Of a DNA stretch of 53,598 nucleotides, positions 40,066 to 47,621 are shown in pieces. Location: contig CAVKOU010000013.1 of NCBI GenBank assembly GCA_963658085.1, positions 1 to 53,598 of the forward strand, read 5' to 3'. The notes beneath the pieces are model-generated. The model was not told where the DNA came from. It saw only the letters and a list, made by a program, of their open reading frames with translations, and made no database searches. This DNA is from CAKRJP01 sp963658085 (GTDB lineage: Bacteria > Bacillota > Clostridia > Lachnospirales > Lachnospiraceae). Position numbers and translations under genes: made by a program. Numbering within the stretch: the stretch's first letter is position 1; each line of letters starts with the position of its first letter.

Positions 40066-40102
40066 GCACTGGCACTGAACACTTGACGAAGCCAAGTGCT
40101 CA
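40063..40102 (+). repeat. Element after rpsH, related to the operon repeat family
   Basis: After TGGTAG come GCACTG-GCACTGAACACTTG and a hairpin CACTTG-ACGAAGC-CAAGTG. Its 3' end GCCAAGTGCTCA (40091-40102) is identical to part of the repeats at the window's end (53482-53493) and close to the array's right end (GCTAAGTGCTCA near 34881). Confidence 0.5.
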
Positions 40103-40168
40103 CAGCAACTGAAAACAGAATGAGCATTGAGACTCATTCCGAGAATTTAAGTTTAGGAGGATATGGAT

Positions 40169-40711
40169 ATGTCACGTATCGGAAGACATCCAGTAGCAAT
40201 TCCTGCAGGCGTTACTGTAGAGGTTGCAGAGAAAAACAAAGTGACTGTAAAAGGTCCTAAGGGAACTCTTGAGAGAGAACTCCCAACAGAGATGGAAATC
40301 AAAGTAGAAGACGCTGAGGTTGTTGTTACAAGACCTAATGATTTAAAGAAGATGAAATCTTTACATGGTCTTACAAGAACATTGATCAACAACATGGTAA
40401 TCGGTGTTACAGAAGGATATGAGAAAGTTCTGGAAGTTAACGGTGTTGGTTACAGAGCTGCTAAATCCGGAAATAAATTAACATTAAATCTTGGATACTC
40501 TCACCCAGTAGAGATGATCGATCCTGAAGGTGTTGAAACAGTAGTTGAAGGCCAGAACAAGATCATCGTTAAGGGTATTGACAAGGAAAAAGTTGGCCAG
40601 TACGCAGCTGAGATCAGAGACAAGAGAAGACCGGAGCCATATAAGGGTAAAGGTATCAAGTATGCTGATGAAGTTATTAGACGTAAAGTTGGTAAGACTG
40701 GTAAGAAATAA
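40169..40711 (+). CDS. rplF: Ribosomal protein L6
   Basis: L6 lies near the GTPase centre of the 50S subunit. The start is ATG 40169 (MSRIGRHPVAIPAGV), eight bases from AGGAGG; an in-frame ATG six bases earlier is too close to that site. The 180-residue protein has two L6 repeats, with VTVKGPKGTLERELP, GVTEGYEKVLEVNGVGYRA and the C-terminal RRPEPYKGKGIKYADEVIRRK. Confidence 0.96.
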   Translation: MSRIGRHPVAIPAGVTVEVAEKNKVTVKGPKGTLERELPTEMEIKVEDAEVVVTRPNDLKKMKSLHGLTRTLINNMVIGVTEGYEKVLEVNGVGYRAAKSGNKLTLNLGYSHPVEMIDPEGVETVVEGQNKIIVKGIDKEKVGQYAAEIRDKRRPEPYKGKGIKYADEVIRRKVGKTGKK

Positions 40712-40728
40712 GTAAGGAGAGTGTGAAG

Positions 40729-41097
40729 ATGGTTAGCAAGAAAAGTAGAAGCGAAGTTCGCGTTAAAAAGCACAGAAGATTACGCAACCGTTTAAGTGGA
40801 ACACCTGAGTGCCCACGTTTGGCTGTGTTCAGAAGTAATAATCATATGTATGCTCAAATTATTGACGATACAGTTGGAAACACTTTAGTTTCAGCATCTA
40901 CCCTTCAGAAAGATGTAAAAGCTGAGCTTGAAAAGACTAACAACGTTGATGCAGCAGCATACTTAGGAAAAGTTATTGCTGAGAAGGCAATTGAGAAAGG
41001 TATTAAAGAAGTCGTATTTGATAGAGGCGGATTTATTTACCAGGGAAAAGTTCAGGCATTAGCAGACGCAGCTAGAGAAGCTGGGTTGAATTTCTAG
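40729..41097 (+). CDS. rplR: Ribosomal protein L18
   Basis: L18 binds 5S rRNA. ATG 40729 gives MVSKKSRSEVRVKKHRRLRN and 122 residues, the family length, with AAGGAGA at suitable distance; a GTG six bases upstream is too close. LSGTPECPRLAVFRSNNHMYAQIIDD and the C-terminal VFDRGGFIYQGKVQALADAAR are diagnostic. Confidence 0.95.
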   Translation: MVSKKSRSEVRVKKHRRLRNRLSGTPECPRLAVFRSNNHMYAQIIDDTVGNTLVSASTLQKDVKAELEKTNNVDAAAYLGKVIAEKAIEKGIKEVVFDRGGFIYQGKVQALADAAREAGLNF

Positions 41098-41111
41098 AAG
41101 GAGGAGCACAC

Positions 41112-41621
41112 ATGAGACAGGAACGTATTGATGCTAGTCAGTTAGAATTAGAAGAAAAAGTAGTATCAATTAAGCGTGTAACCAAAGTTGTTAAAGGTGG
41201 CCGTAATATGAGATTCACAGCTTTAGTAGTTGTTGGAGATGGTCAGGGACATGTTGGTGCAGGTTTAGGAAAGGCTACTGAGATTCCAGAAGCTATTCGT
41301 AAAGGAAAAGAAGATGCTGCTAAGAATCTTATCAAAGTAGCTTTAGATGAGAACGAGAGTATTACACATGATTTCATCGGTAAATTCGGTGGAGCTTCAG
41401 TTTTACTGAAGAAGGCACCAGAAGGTACCGGAGTTATCGCCGGTGGTCCGGCTCGTGCCGTTATCGAGATGGCAGGAATCAAGAACATTCGTACAAAATC
41501 TCTTGGTTCAAACAACAAGCAGAACGTAGTGCTTGCAACAATCGAAGGATTACGTCAGATCAAGACTCCGGAGCAGGTTGTTAAGCTTCGTGGTAAGTCT
41601 ATCGAAGAAATCTTAGGCTAA
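41112..41621 (+). CDS. rpsE: Ribosomal protein S5
   Basis: S5 helps set decoding accuracy. The 169-residue protein has EKVVSIKRVTKVVKGGRNMRF, VVGDGQGHVGAGLGKATEIPEAIRKG (in parts) and the GVIAGGPARAVIEMAGI segment with conserved NNKQNVVLATIEGL. AGAAGGAGGAG precedes the ATG. Confidence 0.97.
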   Translation: MRQERIDASQLELEEKVVSIKRVTKVVKGGRNMRFTALVVVGDGQGHVGAGLGKATEIPEAIRKGKEDAAKNLIKVALDENESITHDFIGKFGGASVLLKKAPEGTGVIAGGPARAVIEMAGIKNIRTKSLGSNNKQNVVLATIEGLRQIKTPEQVVKLRGKSIEEILG

Positions 41622-41635
41622 GGAGGTAGAGAAGA

Positions 41636-41815
41636 ATGGCAGATTTAAAAGTAACATTAGTAAAATCACCAATTGGCGCTGTACCGAAGCATAAGAGAAC
41701 TGTTGAAGCTTTAGGATTAAAGAAAGTAAACAAGACAGTTGTACTTCCGGACAATGCAGCAACCAGAGGAATGATCAAACAGGTTGAGTACATGTTGAAA
41801 GTTGAAGAAGCATAA
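41636..41815 (+). CDS. rpmD: Ribosomal protein L30
   Basis: L30 is a small 50S protein. The 59-codon frame starts at ATG 41636, nine bases behind AAGGAGG, and reads MADLKVTLVKSPIGAVPKHK, then RTVEALGLKKVNKTVVLPDN, ending GMIKQVEYMLKVEEA. The KSPIG-PKH-TV-ALGL pattern identifies L30. Position between rpsE and rplO is the conserved one. Confidence 0.96.
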   Translation: MADLKVTLVKSPIGAVPKHKRTVEALGLKKVNKTVVLPDNAATRGMIKQVEYMLKVEEA

Positions 41816-41837
41816 TATCATATAAGGAGGTGTCACA

Positions 41838-42278
41838 ATGGATTTATCAAACTTAAGACCTGCTGATGGAGCAAAGCATAGCGATAATTTCAGAAGAGGT
41901 CGTGGACACGGTTCTGGAAATGGTAAGACCGCTGGTAAGGGACACAAAGGTCAGAAAGCTCGTTCCGGAGCAACTAGACCAGGTTTCGAAGGTGGACAGA
42001 TGCCATTATATAGAAGAATTCCTAAGAGAGGATTTACAAACAGAAATACTAAGACTATCGTTGGTATTAATGTAAGTGCTCTTGAAGTGTTCGATAATGA
42101 TACAGTAGTTTCAGTAGAGACTTTGATCCAGCAGGGAATCGTAAAGAATCCTAAGGATGGAGTTAAGATTCTTGGAAATGGAGAATTAACTAAGAAGCTT
42201 ACTGTTCAGGCAGATGCATTTAGTGCAAGTGCTGTAGCCAAGATTGAGGCTTTAGGTGGAAAAGCAGAGGTGATCTAA
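41838..42278 (+). CDS. rplO: Ribosomal protein L15
   Basis: L15 is a late-assembly 50S protein. The 146-residue protein starts MDLSNLRPADGAKHSDNFRRG and contains the basic GRGHGSGNGKTAGKGHKGQKARSG (in parts), GFEGGQMPLYRRIPKRGF and a C-terminal globular part. It overlaps secY by one base (TAATG). Confidence 0.97.
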   Translation: MDLSNLRPADGAKHSDNFRRGRGHGSGNGKTAGKGHKGQKARSGATRPGFEGGQMPLYRRIPKRGFTNRNTKTIVGINVSALEVFDNDTVVSVETLIQQGIVKNPKDGVKILGNGELTKKLTVQADAFSASAVAKIEALGGKAEVI

Positions 42279-43594
42279 TGTTAGAAACGCTCCGTCGAGC
42301 ATTTCAGACAAAAGATATCAGAAAGAAAATCTTATATACATTTTTTATGTTGATCGTAATTCGTGTAGGATCACAGCTTCCTACACCGGGAGTAAATAGT
42401 GAGTATATTCAGAATTTCTTTGCACAGAATACTGGGGAAGCGTTTAATTTATTTAACGCTTTCACCGGTGGTTCCTTTGAACAAATGTCTGTTTTTGCTC
42501 TTAGTATTACACCATACATCACATCATCGATTATTGTGCAGCTTTTGACCATTGCAATTCCTGCTTTGGAAGAGATGCAAAAAGATGGTGAAGACGGAAG
42601 AAAGAAGATCGTTGCAATTACAAGATACTTGACGGTTGGACTTGCTCTTTTTGAGTCAGGAGCTATGGCTATCGGATTTGGCCGTCAGGGACTGTTAACA
42701 GATTATAACTTTGTTAATTGTGCAATTGTTATTCTTACACTTACCGCCGGTTCAGCATTTCTTATGTGGATCGGTGAGAGAATCACTGAGAATGGTGTAG
42801 GAAATGGTATCTCTGTGGTATTGGTAATCAACATTATTTCACGTATTCCAAGTGATCTGTATTCTTTATATCAGCAGTTCATGCAGGGTAAGTCACTTGC
42901 CTCAGCAGGACTTGCAGCTCTTATTATTCTGGCGATTATCGTTGCTTTAGTAGTATTCGTAATCATTCTCCAGGATGGTGAGAGAAGAATTGCAGTACAA
43001 TATTCACAGAAGGTAGTTGGAAGAAGAAGTTATGGCGGACAGTCAAGCAGCATTCCTCTTAAGGTTAATACTGCCGGAGTTATCCCGATTATCTTCGCTT
43101 CTTCATTAATGCAATTCCCTGTAATCATTGCTTCCTTTATGGGTAAGGGAAATGGTACAGGAATTGGCAGCGAGATTTTAAAAGGATTAAGCCAGAGCAA
43201 CTGGTGTGATCCTGAGAATATTAAATATTCATGGGGATTGGTGGTTTACATCATCTTGACAGTATTCTTCGCATATTTCTATACATCTATTACTTTCAAT
43301 CCGTTAGAGATTGCAAATAATATGAAGAAGAGCGGAGGATTTATCCCTGGTATCAGACCTGGTAGACCTACAACTGAGTATCTGACAAAGATTTTAAATT
43401 ATATCATCTTTATTGGAGCTTGTGGTCTGATTTTGATTCAGATTGTTCCGATTCTCTTTAACGGATGGCTTGGAGCCAGCGTTTCCTTCGGTGGAACATC
43501 ATTGATTATTATTGTCAGTGTTGTATTAGAGACTTTGAAGCAGATTGAATCACAGATGCTGGTACGTAATTATAGAGGATTTTTGAATAGTTAA
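42278..43594 (+). CDS. secY: Protein translocase subunit SecY
   Basis: SecY forms the protein-conducting channel in the cytoplasmic membrane. The 438-residue protein has ten hydrophobic segments. Diagnostic parts are RVGSQLPTPGVN near the N-terminus, the plug-proximal FALSITPYITSSIIVQLLT, GNGISVVLVINI, RRIAVQYSQKVVGRR (cytoplasmic loop C4) and the IPGIRPGRPTTEYL C5 loop that binds SecA and ribosome. It is coupled to rplO by overlap. Confidence 0.97.
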   Translation: MLETLRRAFQTKDIRKKILYTFFMLIVIRVGSQLPTPGVNSEYIQNFFAQNTGEAFNLFNAFTGGSFEQMSVFALSITPYITSSIIVQLLTIAIPALEEMQKDGEDGRKKIVAITRYLTVGLALFESGAMAIGFGRQGLLTDYNFVNCAIVILTLTAGSAFLMWIGERITENGVGNGISVVLVINIISRIPSDLYSLYQQFMQGKSLASAGLAALIILAIIVALVVFVIILQDGERRIAVQYSQKVVGRRSYGGQSSSIPLKVNTAGVIPIIFASSLMQFPVIIASFMGKGNGTGIGSEILKGLSQSNWCDPENIKYSWGLVVYIILTVFFAYFYTSITFNPLEIANNMKKSGGFIPGIRPGRPTTEYLTKILNYIIFIGACGLILIQIVPILFNGWLGASVSFGGTSLIIIVSVVLETLKQIESQMLVRNYRGFLNS

Positions 43595-43596
43595 GA

Positions 43597-43633
43597 TTTT
43601 GACTCGCGGGAAGATTTTTTTCGCGAGTTAAAA
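43597..43633 (+). other. Hairpin between secY and adk
   Basis: TTTTGACTCGCG (43597-43608) pairs with CGCGAGTTAAAA (43622-43633) over 12 bp with one wobble. No T run follows, so an RNA-processing or attenuating stem is more likely than a terminator. It falls at the boundary between translation genes and adk/map. Confidence 0.55.
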
Positions 43634-43656
43634 TGCTATAAGGAGGAATACCCAAA

Positions 43657-44301
43657 ATGAAGATCGTTATGTTAGGGGCACCGGGTGCCGGAAAAGGAAC
43701 ACAGGCAGCTAAAATTTCAGCGAAATATAATGTCCCACACATTTCTACCGGAGATATTTTCCGGGCAAACATTAAAGAAGGAACCCCACTGGGAAATAAG
43801 GCAAAAGAGTATATGGATCAGGGAATGCTTGTTCCGGATGAATTAGTGCTTGACCTTATTGTGGATCGCTTAGGAAAAGAGGATGCTAAGGATGGTTATG
43901 TATTGGATGGATTTCCGAGAACTATTCCTCAGGCAGAAGCTTTAGATGCAGCGCTTTCAAAGCAGGGAGAAAAGTTAGATGCAGCCATCGATATCTCTGT
44001 ACCAGACGAGAATATCGTAAATCGTATGTCTGGAAGAAGAGCGTGCGTTGGATGCGGTGCTACTTATCACTTGGTTTATGCTGCTCCTAAGACAGAGGGT
44101 GTTTGTGATGTTTGTGGAAAAGATCTGATTCTCAGAGACGATGACAAGCCGGAGACAGTTACAAAACGATTGGATGTTTATCATGAGCAGACACAGCCAT
44201 TGATTGATTATTATAATACTTCAGGAATTTTAAAGACCATCGATGGAACCATTGATATCAACGAAGTATTTGATAATATTGTAGCTATTTTGGGAGAATA
44301 A
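43657..44301 (+). CDS. adk: Adenylate kinase, zinc-containing
   Basis: Adk interconverts AMP and ATP with two ADP. The 214-residue protein has the P-loop GAPGAGKGTQ (residues 7-16), the AMP-binding STGDIFRANI, DGFPRTIPQAEAL, and a LID domain with C130, C133, C150 and C153 that bind structural zinc, as in other Gram-positive long-form Adk. AAGGAGGAATA precedes the ATG. Confidence 0.97.
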   Translation: MKIVMLGAPGAGKGTQAAKISAKYNVPHISTGDIFRANIKEGTPLGNKAKEYMDQGMLVPDELVLDLIVDRLGKEDAKDGYVLDGFPRTIPQAEALDAALSKQGEKLDAAIDISVPDENIVNRMSGRRACVGCGATYHLVYAAPKTEGVCDVCGKDLILRDDDKPETVTKRLDVYHEQTQPLIDYYNTSGILKTIDGTIDINEVFDNIVAILGE

Positions 44302-44306
44302 TAATT

Positions 44307-45071
44307 ATGCCAATTACAGTGAAATCAGCCAGAGAAATCGAGTTAATGACAGAAGCTGGACGAATTTTAGGAATTGTACATGACGAATTGGCAAAAGCAT
44401 TGCGTCCAGGTATGACTACAAAAGCCATTGATAAACTGGGAGAAGAGATTATCCGCAGTTATGGATGCATTCCTTCTTTTCTTAATTATGAAGGATACCC
44501 GGCTTCCATCTGTGTTTCCGTCAATGATGAGATTGTTCATGGAATTCCAAGTGAACATCGTTTCTTAAGAGATGGAGATATTGTAAGTTTGGATGCAGGA
44601 GTGATTTATAAAGGATATCACTCGGATGCTGCTAGAACCCATGGCGTGGGAGAAATCAGTGAGGAAGCAAAGAAACTGATTCAGGTAACAAGAGAATCAT
44701 TCTTTGAAGGAATCAAAGAGGCAAGAGAAGGAAATCACTTGTTTGATATTTCGGGAGCCATTGGAAGATATGCAGAATCCAGGGGATACGGAGTGGTCAG
44801 AGACTTGTGTGGACACGGAATCGGTACTGCACTGCATGAAGCTCCGGAGATTCCAAATTACGAGATGAACCGAAAGGGCGTTAAGCTAAAGGCGGGTATG
44901 ACATTGGCCATTGAGCCTATGATCAATATTGGAACCTGGAAAGTAAACTGGATGCCTGATGAGTGGACAGTAGTTACAAAGGATGGTTCTTTATCGGCTC
45001 ATTACGAGAATACGGTGTTGATTACTGATAAAGATCCGATTATCTTAAGTTTAGGACAGGATTTACCGTAG
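44307..45071 (+). CDS. map: Methionine aminopeptidase, type I
   Basis: Map removes the initiator methionine from nascent proteins. The 254-residue protein has the pita-bread metal ligands in SLDAGVIYKGYHSDAARTHGVG (two Asp), CGHGIGTALHEAPEIPNY (His), LAIEPMIN (Glu) and SAHYENTVLIT (Glu). It starts 5 bases after adk. Confidence 0.96.
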   Translation: MPITVKSAREIELMTEAGRILGIVHDELAKALRPGMTTKAIDKLGEEIIRSYGCIPSFLNYEGYPASICVSVNDEIVHGIPSEHRFLRDGDIVSLDAGVIYKGYHSDAARTHGVGEISEEAKKLIQVTRESFFEGIKEAREGNHLFDISGAIGRYAESRGYGVVRDLCGHGIGTALHEAPEIPNYEMNRKGVKLKAGMTLAIEPMINIGTWKVNWMPDEWTVVTKDGSLSAHYENTVLITDKDPIILSLGQDLP

Positions 45072-45133
45072 CAGATATAAACTAACCTATATTAGTATTG
45101 ATAATATTAGAAATGTATTTGGAGAGGTGGACT

Positions 45134-45382
45134 GTGGATAAATATAAGATTGGAATGCCGGCAATCTCTCTTGCAGGACACGATGCCGGTAACATCTATT
45201 TGATCGTGCAGATCCATGAGGACTATGTAGAACTTGTGGATGGGAGGATCAGAACCTTAGATCATCCAAAGAAAAAGAAAAAGAAGCACATTCAGATCAT
45301 TAAGGAACAGTATGACATAGCTGCAGCAGATGATGTAGCCATCAAGAGAATCTTAAAAATTAGAAACAAGAGTGCGAAATAA
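45134..45382 (+). CDS. KOW-domain RNA-binding protein
   Basis: The 82-residue protein resembles small L14e/KOW-type proteins often found between map and infA in Clostridia. It starts at GTG 45134 (MDKYKIGMPAISLAGHDAGN), six bases behind GGAGAGG; an upstream ATG at 45098 lacks a site. The first part is a KOW barrel (GNIYLIVQIHEDYVELVDGR) and the second is very basic (KKKKKKHIQIIK). It is probably ribosome-associated; the exact role is not known to me. Confidence 0.88.
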   Translation: MDKYKIGMPAISLAGHDAGNIYLIVQIHEDYVELVDGRIRTLDHPKKKKKKHIQIIKEQYDIAAADDVAIKRILKIRNKSAK

Positions 45383-45400
45383 CAGGAGGAATCGAGAAGT

Positions 45401-45619
45401 ATGTCAAAGGCAGACGTAATCGAAATTGAGGGAACTGTAGTTGAAAAATTGCCAAATGCCATGTTTCAGGTAGAATTAGAGAATGGACACCAGGTGCTGG
45501 CACACATCAGTGGAAAGCTTCGTATGAACTTTATCAAGATTTTGCCGGGAGATAAGGTGACATTGGAACTTTCCCCTTATGATCTTTCTAAAGGAAGAAT
45601 TATTTGGAGAGACAAATAA
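45401..45619 (+). CDS. infA: Translation initiation factor IF-1
   Basis: IF-1 blocks the ribosomal A site during initiation. The 72-residue OB-fold protein reads SKADVIEIEGTVVEKLPNAM, then ENGHQVLAHISGKLRMNFIKILPGDKV (in parts) and ends YDLSKGRIIWRDK, the bacterial IF-1 pattern. CAGGAGGAAT precedes the ATG. Confidence 0.97.
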   Translation: MSKADVIEIEGTVVEKLPNAMFQVELENGHQVLAHISGKLRMNFIKILPGDKVTLELSPYDLSKGRIIWRDK

Positions 45620-45637
45620 AAAAATAAAAAATAGCTA

Positions 45638-45693
45638 TTGACTAATACCCAGGAGCAGTGATATTATATATAAGCATGTTTCTGGGTATTAGT
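45638..45693 (+). promoter_or_regulatory. Internal promoter enclosed by a 12-bp inverted repeat, before rpmJ
   Basis: TTGACT (45638-45643) and TATTAT (45662-45667, 18-base spacer) form a promoter. ACTAATACCCAG (45641-45652) and CTGGGTATTAGT (45682-45693) are perfect 12-bp inverted arms, one overlapping the -35 and one just past the expected start near 45674. This looks like an operator, or an RNA stem formed only in read-through transcripts. Confidence 0.6.
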
Positions 45694-45800
45694 TTGCCCA
45701 AATATCTGTGAGTTGCAGATTATATATAGATATAAGGCGGTTTATAACAGAAACTATGTAGAAGTATGAAGGCAAAGCAATGGATGAAAGGAGGATCCCC

Positions 45801-45914
45801 GTGAAGGTTAGATCATCAGTAAAACCAATTTGCGAAAAATGCAAAGTCATCAAGAGAAAAGGAAGCGTTCGTATCATCTGCGAAAACCCTAAGCACAAAC
45901 AGAGACAGGGATAA
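45801..45914 (+). CDS. rpmJ: Ribosomal protein L36
   Basis: This 37-residue zinc-binding 50S protein starts at GTG 45801, six bases behind AAAGGAGGA, and reads MKVRSSVKPICEKCKVIKRK, then GSVRIICENPKHKQRQG. Cysteines C11, C14, C27 and H32 are the zinc ligands. Its place between infA and rpsM is conserved. Confidence 0.97.
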   Translation: MKVRSSVKPICEKCKVIKRKGSVRIICENPKHKQRQG

Positions 45915-45939
45915 TCAGCATGGATACTATTAATATACA

Positions 45940-46104
45940 AGGACACCTGTAGCCGGTGATATCCGAGTATATTGCTTATAATGCCGGCTCGTCATTACCG
46001 TCTTTATAAATAAGCGGTGGCCGGAAAGGGCATGGATACCGAACATGCCTGGATGACTTGAGATTACGCATCTCAATCGCATCCCTATTTGGGACAGTAT
46101 GCAA
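45940..46104 (+). promoter_or_regulatory. Structured leader upstream of rpsM
   Basis: The 230-base gap rpmJ-rpsM holds a series of stems: AGCCGG (45951-45956) with CCGGCT (45984-45989); CCG-T-CTT with AAGCGG (about 45999-46017); GGCATG (46029-46034) with CATGCC (46044-46049); TTGAGAT-TACGC-ATCTCAA (46058-46076); and GCAT-CCC with GGG-ATGC (46079-46102). GGCCGG (46019-46024) can pair with CCGGC in competition. This is the layout of a ribosomal-protein leader; S4-responsive leaders are known in this operon in Firmicutes, so S4 is the first guess. Confidence 0.65.
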
Positions 46105-46144
46105 GAATGAATGAACAAGAACAAGAAAATGGAGGAATAATCAC

Positions 46145-46513
46145 ATGGCTCGTATTGCAGGTGTAGATTTACCAAGAGACAAACGTGTTGAAATCGGACT
46201 TACCTATATTTATGGTATTGGTAGACCGAGCGCAACTCGTATTTTAGAGGAAGCAGGAGTTGATCCTGATATTCGTTGTAGAGATCTTACTGACGAAGAC
46301 GTTAAGAAGATTTCAGCAGTAATTGACGAGACTCAGACTGTAGAAGGTGATCTTAGAAGAGAAATCGCTCTTAACATCAAGAGACTTCAGGAGATCGGAT
46401 GCTACAGAGGAATTCGTCACAGAAAAGGACTTCCGGTTCGTGGTCAGAAGACTAAGACCAATGCTAGAACAAGAAAAGGTCCAAAGAGAACAGTAGCTAA
46501 TAAGAAGAAATAA
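46145..46513 (+). CDS. rpsM: Ribosomal protein S13
   Basis: S13 contacts the P-site tRNA and forms bridge B1. The 122-residue protein begins ARIAGVDLPRDKRVEIGLTY, has GIGRPSATRILEEAGV, and ends with the basic RHRKGLPVRGQKTKTNARTRKGP tail (in parts). GGAGGAAT precedes the ATG. Confidence 0.97.
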   Translation: MARIAGVDLPRDKRVEIGLTYIYGIGRPSATRILEEAGVDPDIRCRDLTDEDVKKISAVIDETQTVEGDLRREIALNIKRLQEIGCYRGIRHRKGLPVRGQKTKTNARTRKGPKRTVANKKK

Positions 46514-46552
46514 TCAATAATTACAAATAAGAAAGCGTAGGTTAGTTTTATT

Positions 46553-46948
46553 ATGGCAAAGAAAGTTACAAAGAAAGTGACAAAGAAACGTGTCAAGAAA
46601 AACGTTGAACACGGACAGGCACATATCCAGGCATCTTTTAACAACACAATCGTTACATTAACAGATGCTCAGGGAAATGCTCTTTCATGGGCAAGTGCTG
46701 GTGGTCTAGGATTTAGAGGTTCAAAGAAATCTACCCCTTATGCAGCACAGACAGCAGCTGAGACAGCAGCTAAGGCAGCATTAGTACATGGCTTAAAATC
46801 CGTTGACGTTATGGTTAAGGGACCAGGTTCAGGTAGAGAAGCAGCAATTCGTGCCCTTCAGGCATGTGGAATTAATGTAACAAGCATTAAGGATGTAACC
46901 CCTGTACCACACAATGGTTGTCGTCCACCAAAACGTAGAAGAGTCTAA
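46553..46948 (+). CDS. rpsK: Ribosomal protein S11
   Basis: S11 lies at the 30S platform. The 131-residue protein has AHIQASFNNTIVTLTDAQGN, SAGGLGFRGSKKSTPYAAQ and the C-terminal ITSIKDVTPVPHNGCRPPKRRRV-like tail (in parts). The ribosome site AGCGTAGG is weaker than in its neighbours. Confidence 0.97.
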   Translation: MAKKVTKKVTKKRVKKNVEHGQAHIQASFNNTIVTLTDAQGNALSWASAGGLGFRGSKKSTPYAAQTAAETAAKAALVHGLKSVDVMVKGPGSGREAAIRALQACGINVTSIKDVTPVPHNGCRPPKRRRV

Positions 46949-46996
46949 TTTTAGATATTCTTTTAATGGCGAAAAGAAATAGGAGGAACAATAAGC

Positions 46997-47590
46997 ATGG
47001 CAGTAAATAGAGTACCAGTTCTTAAGAGATGTAGATCCCTCGGTATGGATCCGGTTTATTTGGGAATTGATAAGAAGTCTAACAGACAGTTAAAGAGATC
47101 AAGCAGAAAGATGAGCGAGTATGGTCTTCAGTTACGTGAGAAGCAGAAAGCTAAATTCATCTATGGTGTATTAGAGAAGCCTTTCAGAAATTATTATTTC
47201 AAGGCTCAGCGTATGAAAGGAATGACCGGTGAGAACTTAATGGTTCTTCTTGAGTCAAGACTTGACAACGTAGTATTCCGTCTTGGACTTGCTAGAACAA
47301 GACGTGAGGCAAGACAGATTGTTGATCACAAGCATGTTTTAGTTAACGGTAAGCAGGTAAACATTCCTTCTTACTTAGTTAAGGCTGGAGATGTTGTAGA
47401 GATCAAAGAAGCTAAGAAGAGCTCAGCAAGATATAAAGAGATCGTTGAGGTTACAGGCGGACGTCTTGTTCCAGAGTGGTTGGATGCTGATCTGGAAGCA
47501 TTAAAGGGTACAGTTAAGGAGCTTCCAAGACGTGAAGCTATCGATGTTCCTGTAGATGAGATGTTGATCGTCGAGTTGTATTCTAAATAA
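46997..47590 (+). CDS. rpsD: Ribosomal protein S4
   Basis: S4 starts 30S assembly and represses its own operon in several bacteria. The 197-residue protein lacks the N-terminal zinc cysteine cluster (only one Cys), so it is the zinc-free form. The S4 domain is clear: SRLDNVVFRLGLARTRREAR and HKHVLVNGKQVNIPSYLVK. Its structured upstream leader before rpsM could be its target. AGGAGGAAC precedes the ATG. Confidence 0.97.
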   Translation: MAVNRVPVLKRCRSLGMDPVYLGIDKKSNRQLKRSSRKMSEYGLQLREKQKAKFIYGVLEKPFRNYYFKAQRMKGMTGENLMVLLESRLDNVVFRLGLARTRREARQIVDHKHVLVNGKQVNIPSYLVKAGDVVEIKEAKKSSARYKEIVEVTGGRLVPEWLDADLEALKGTVKELPRREAIDVPVDEMLIVELYSK

Positions 47591-47621
47591 TAATCCGTAA
47601 ACACCACAGGAGGTGAACTTA

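Noticed and set aside
43597..43633. Terminator between secY and adk
   Set aside because: The stem is strong, but no T run follows on the plus strand and adk/map are normally co-transcribed.
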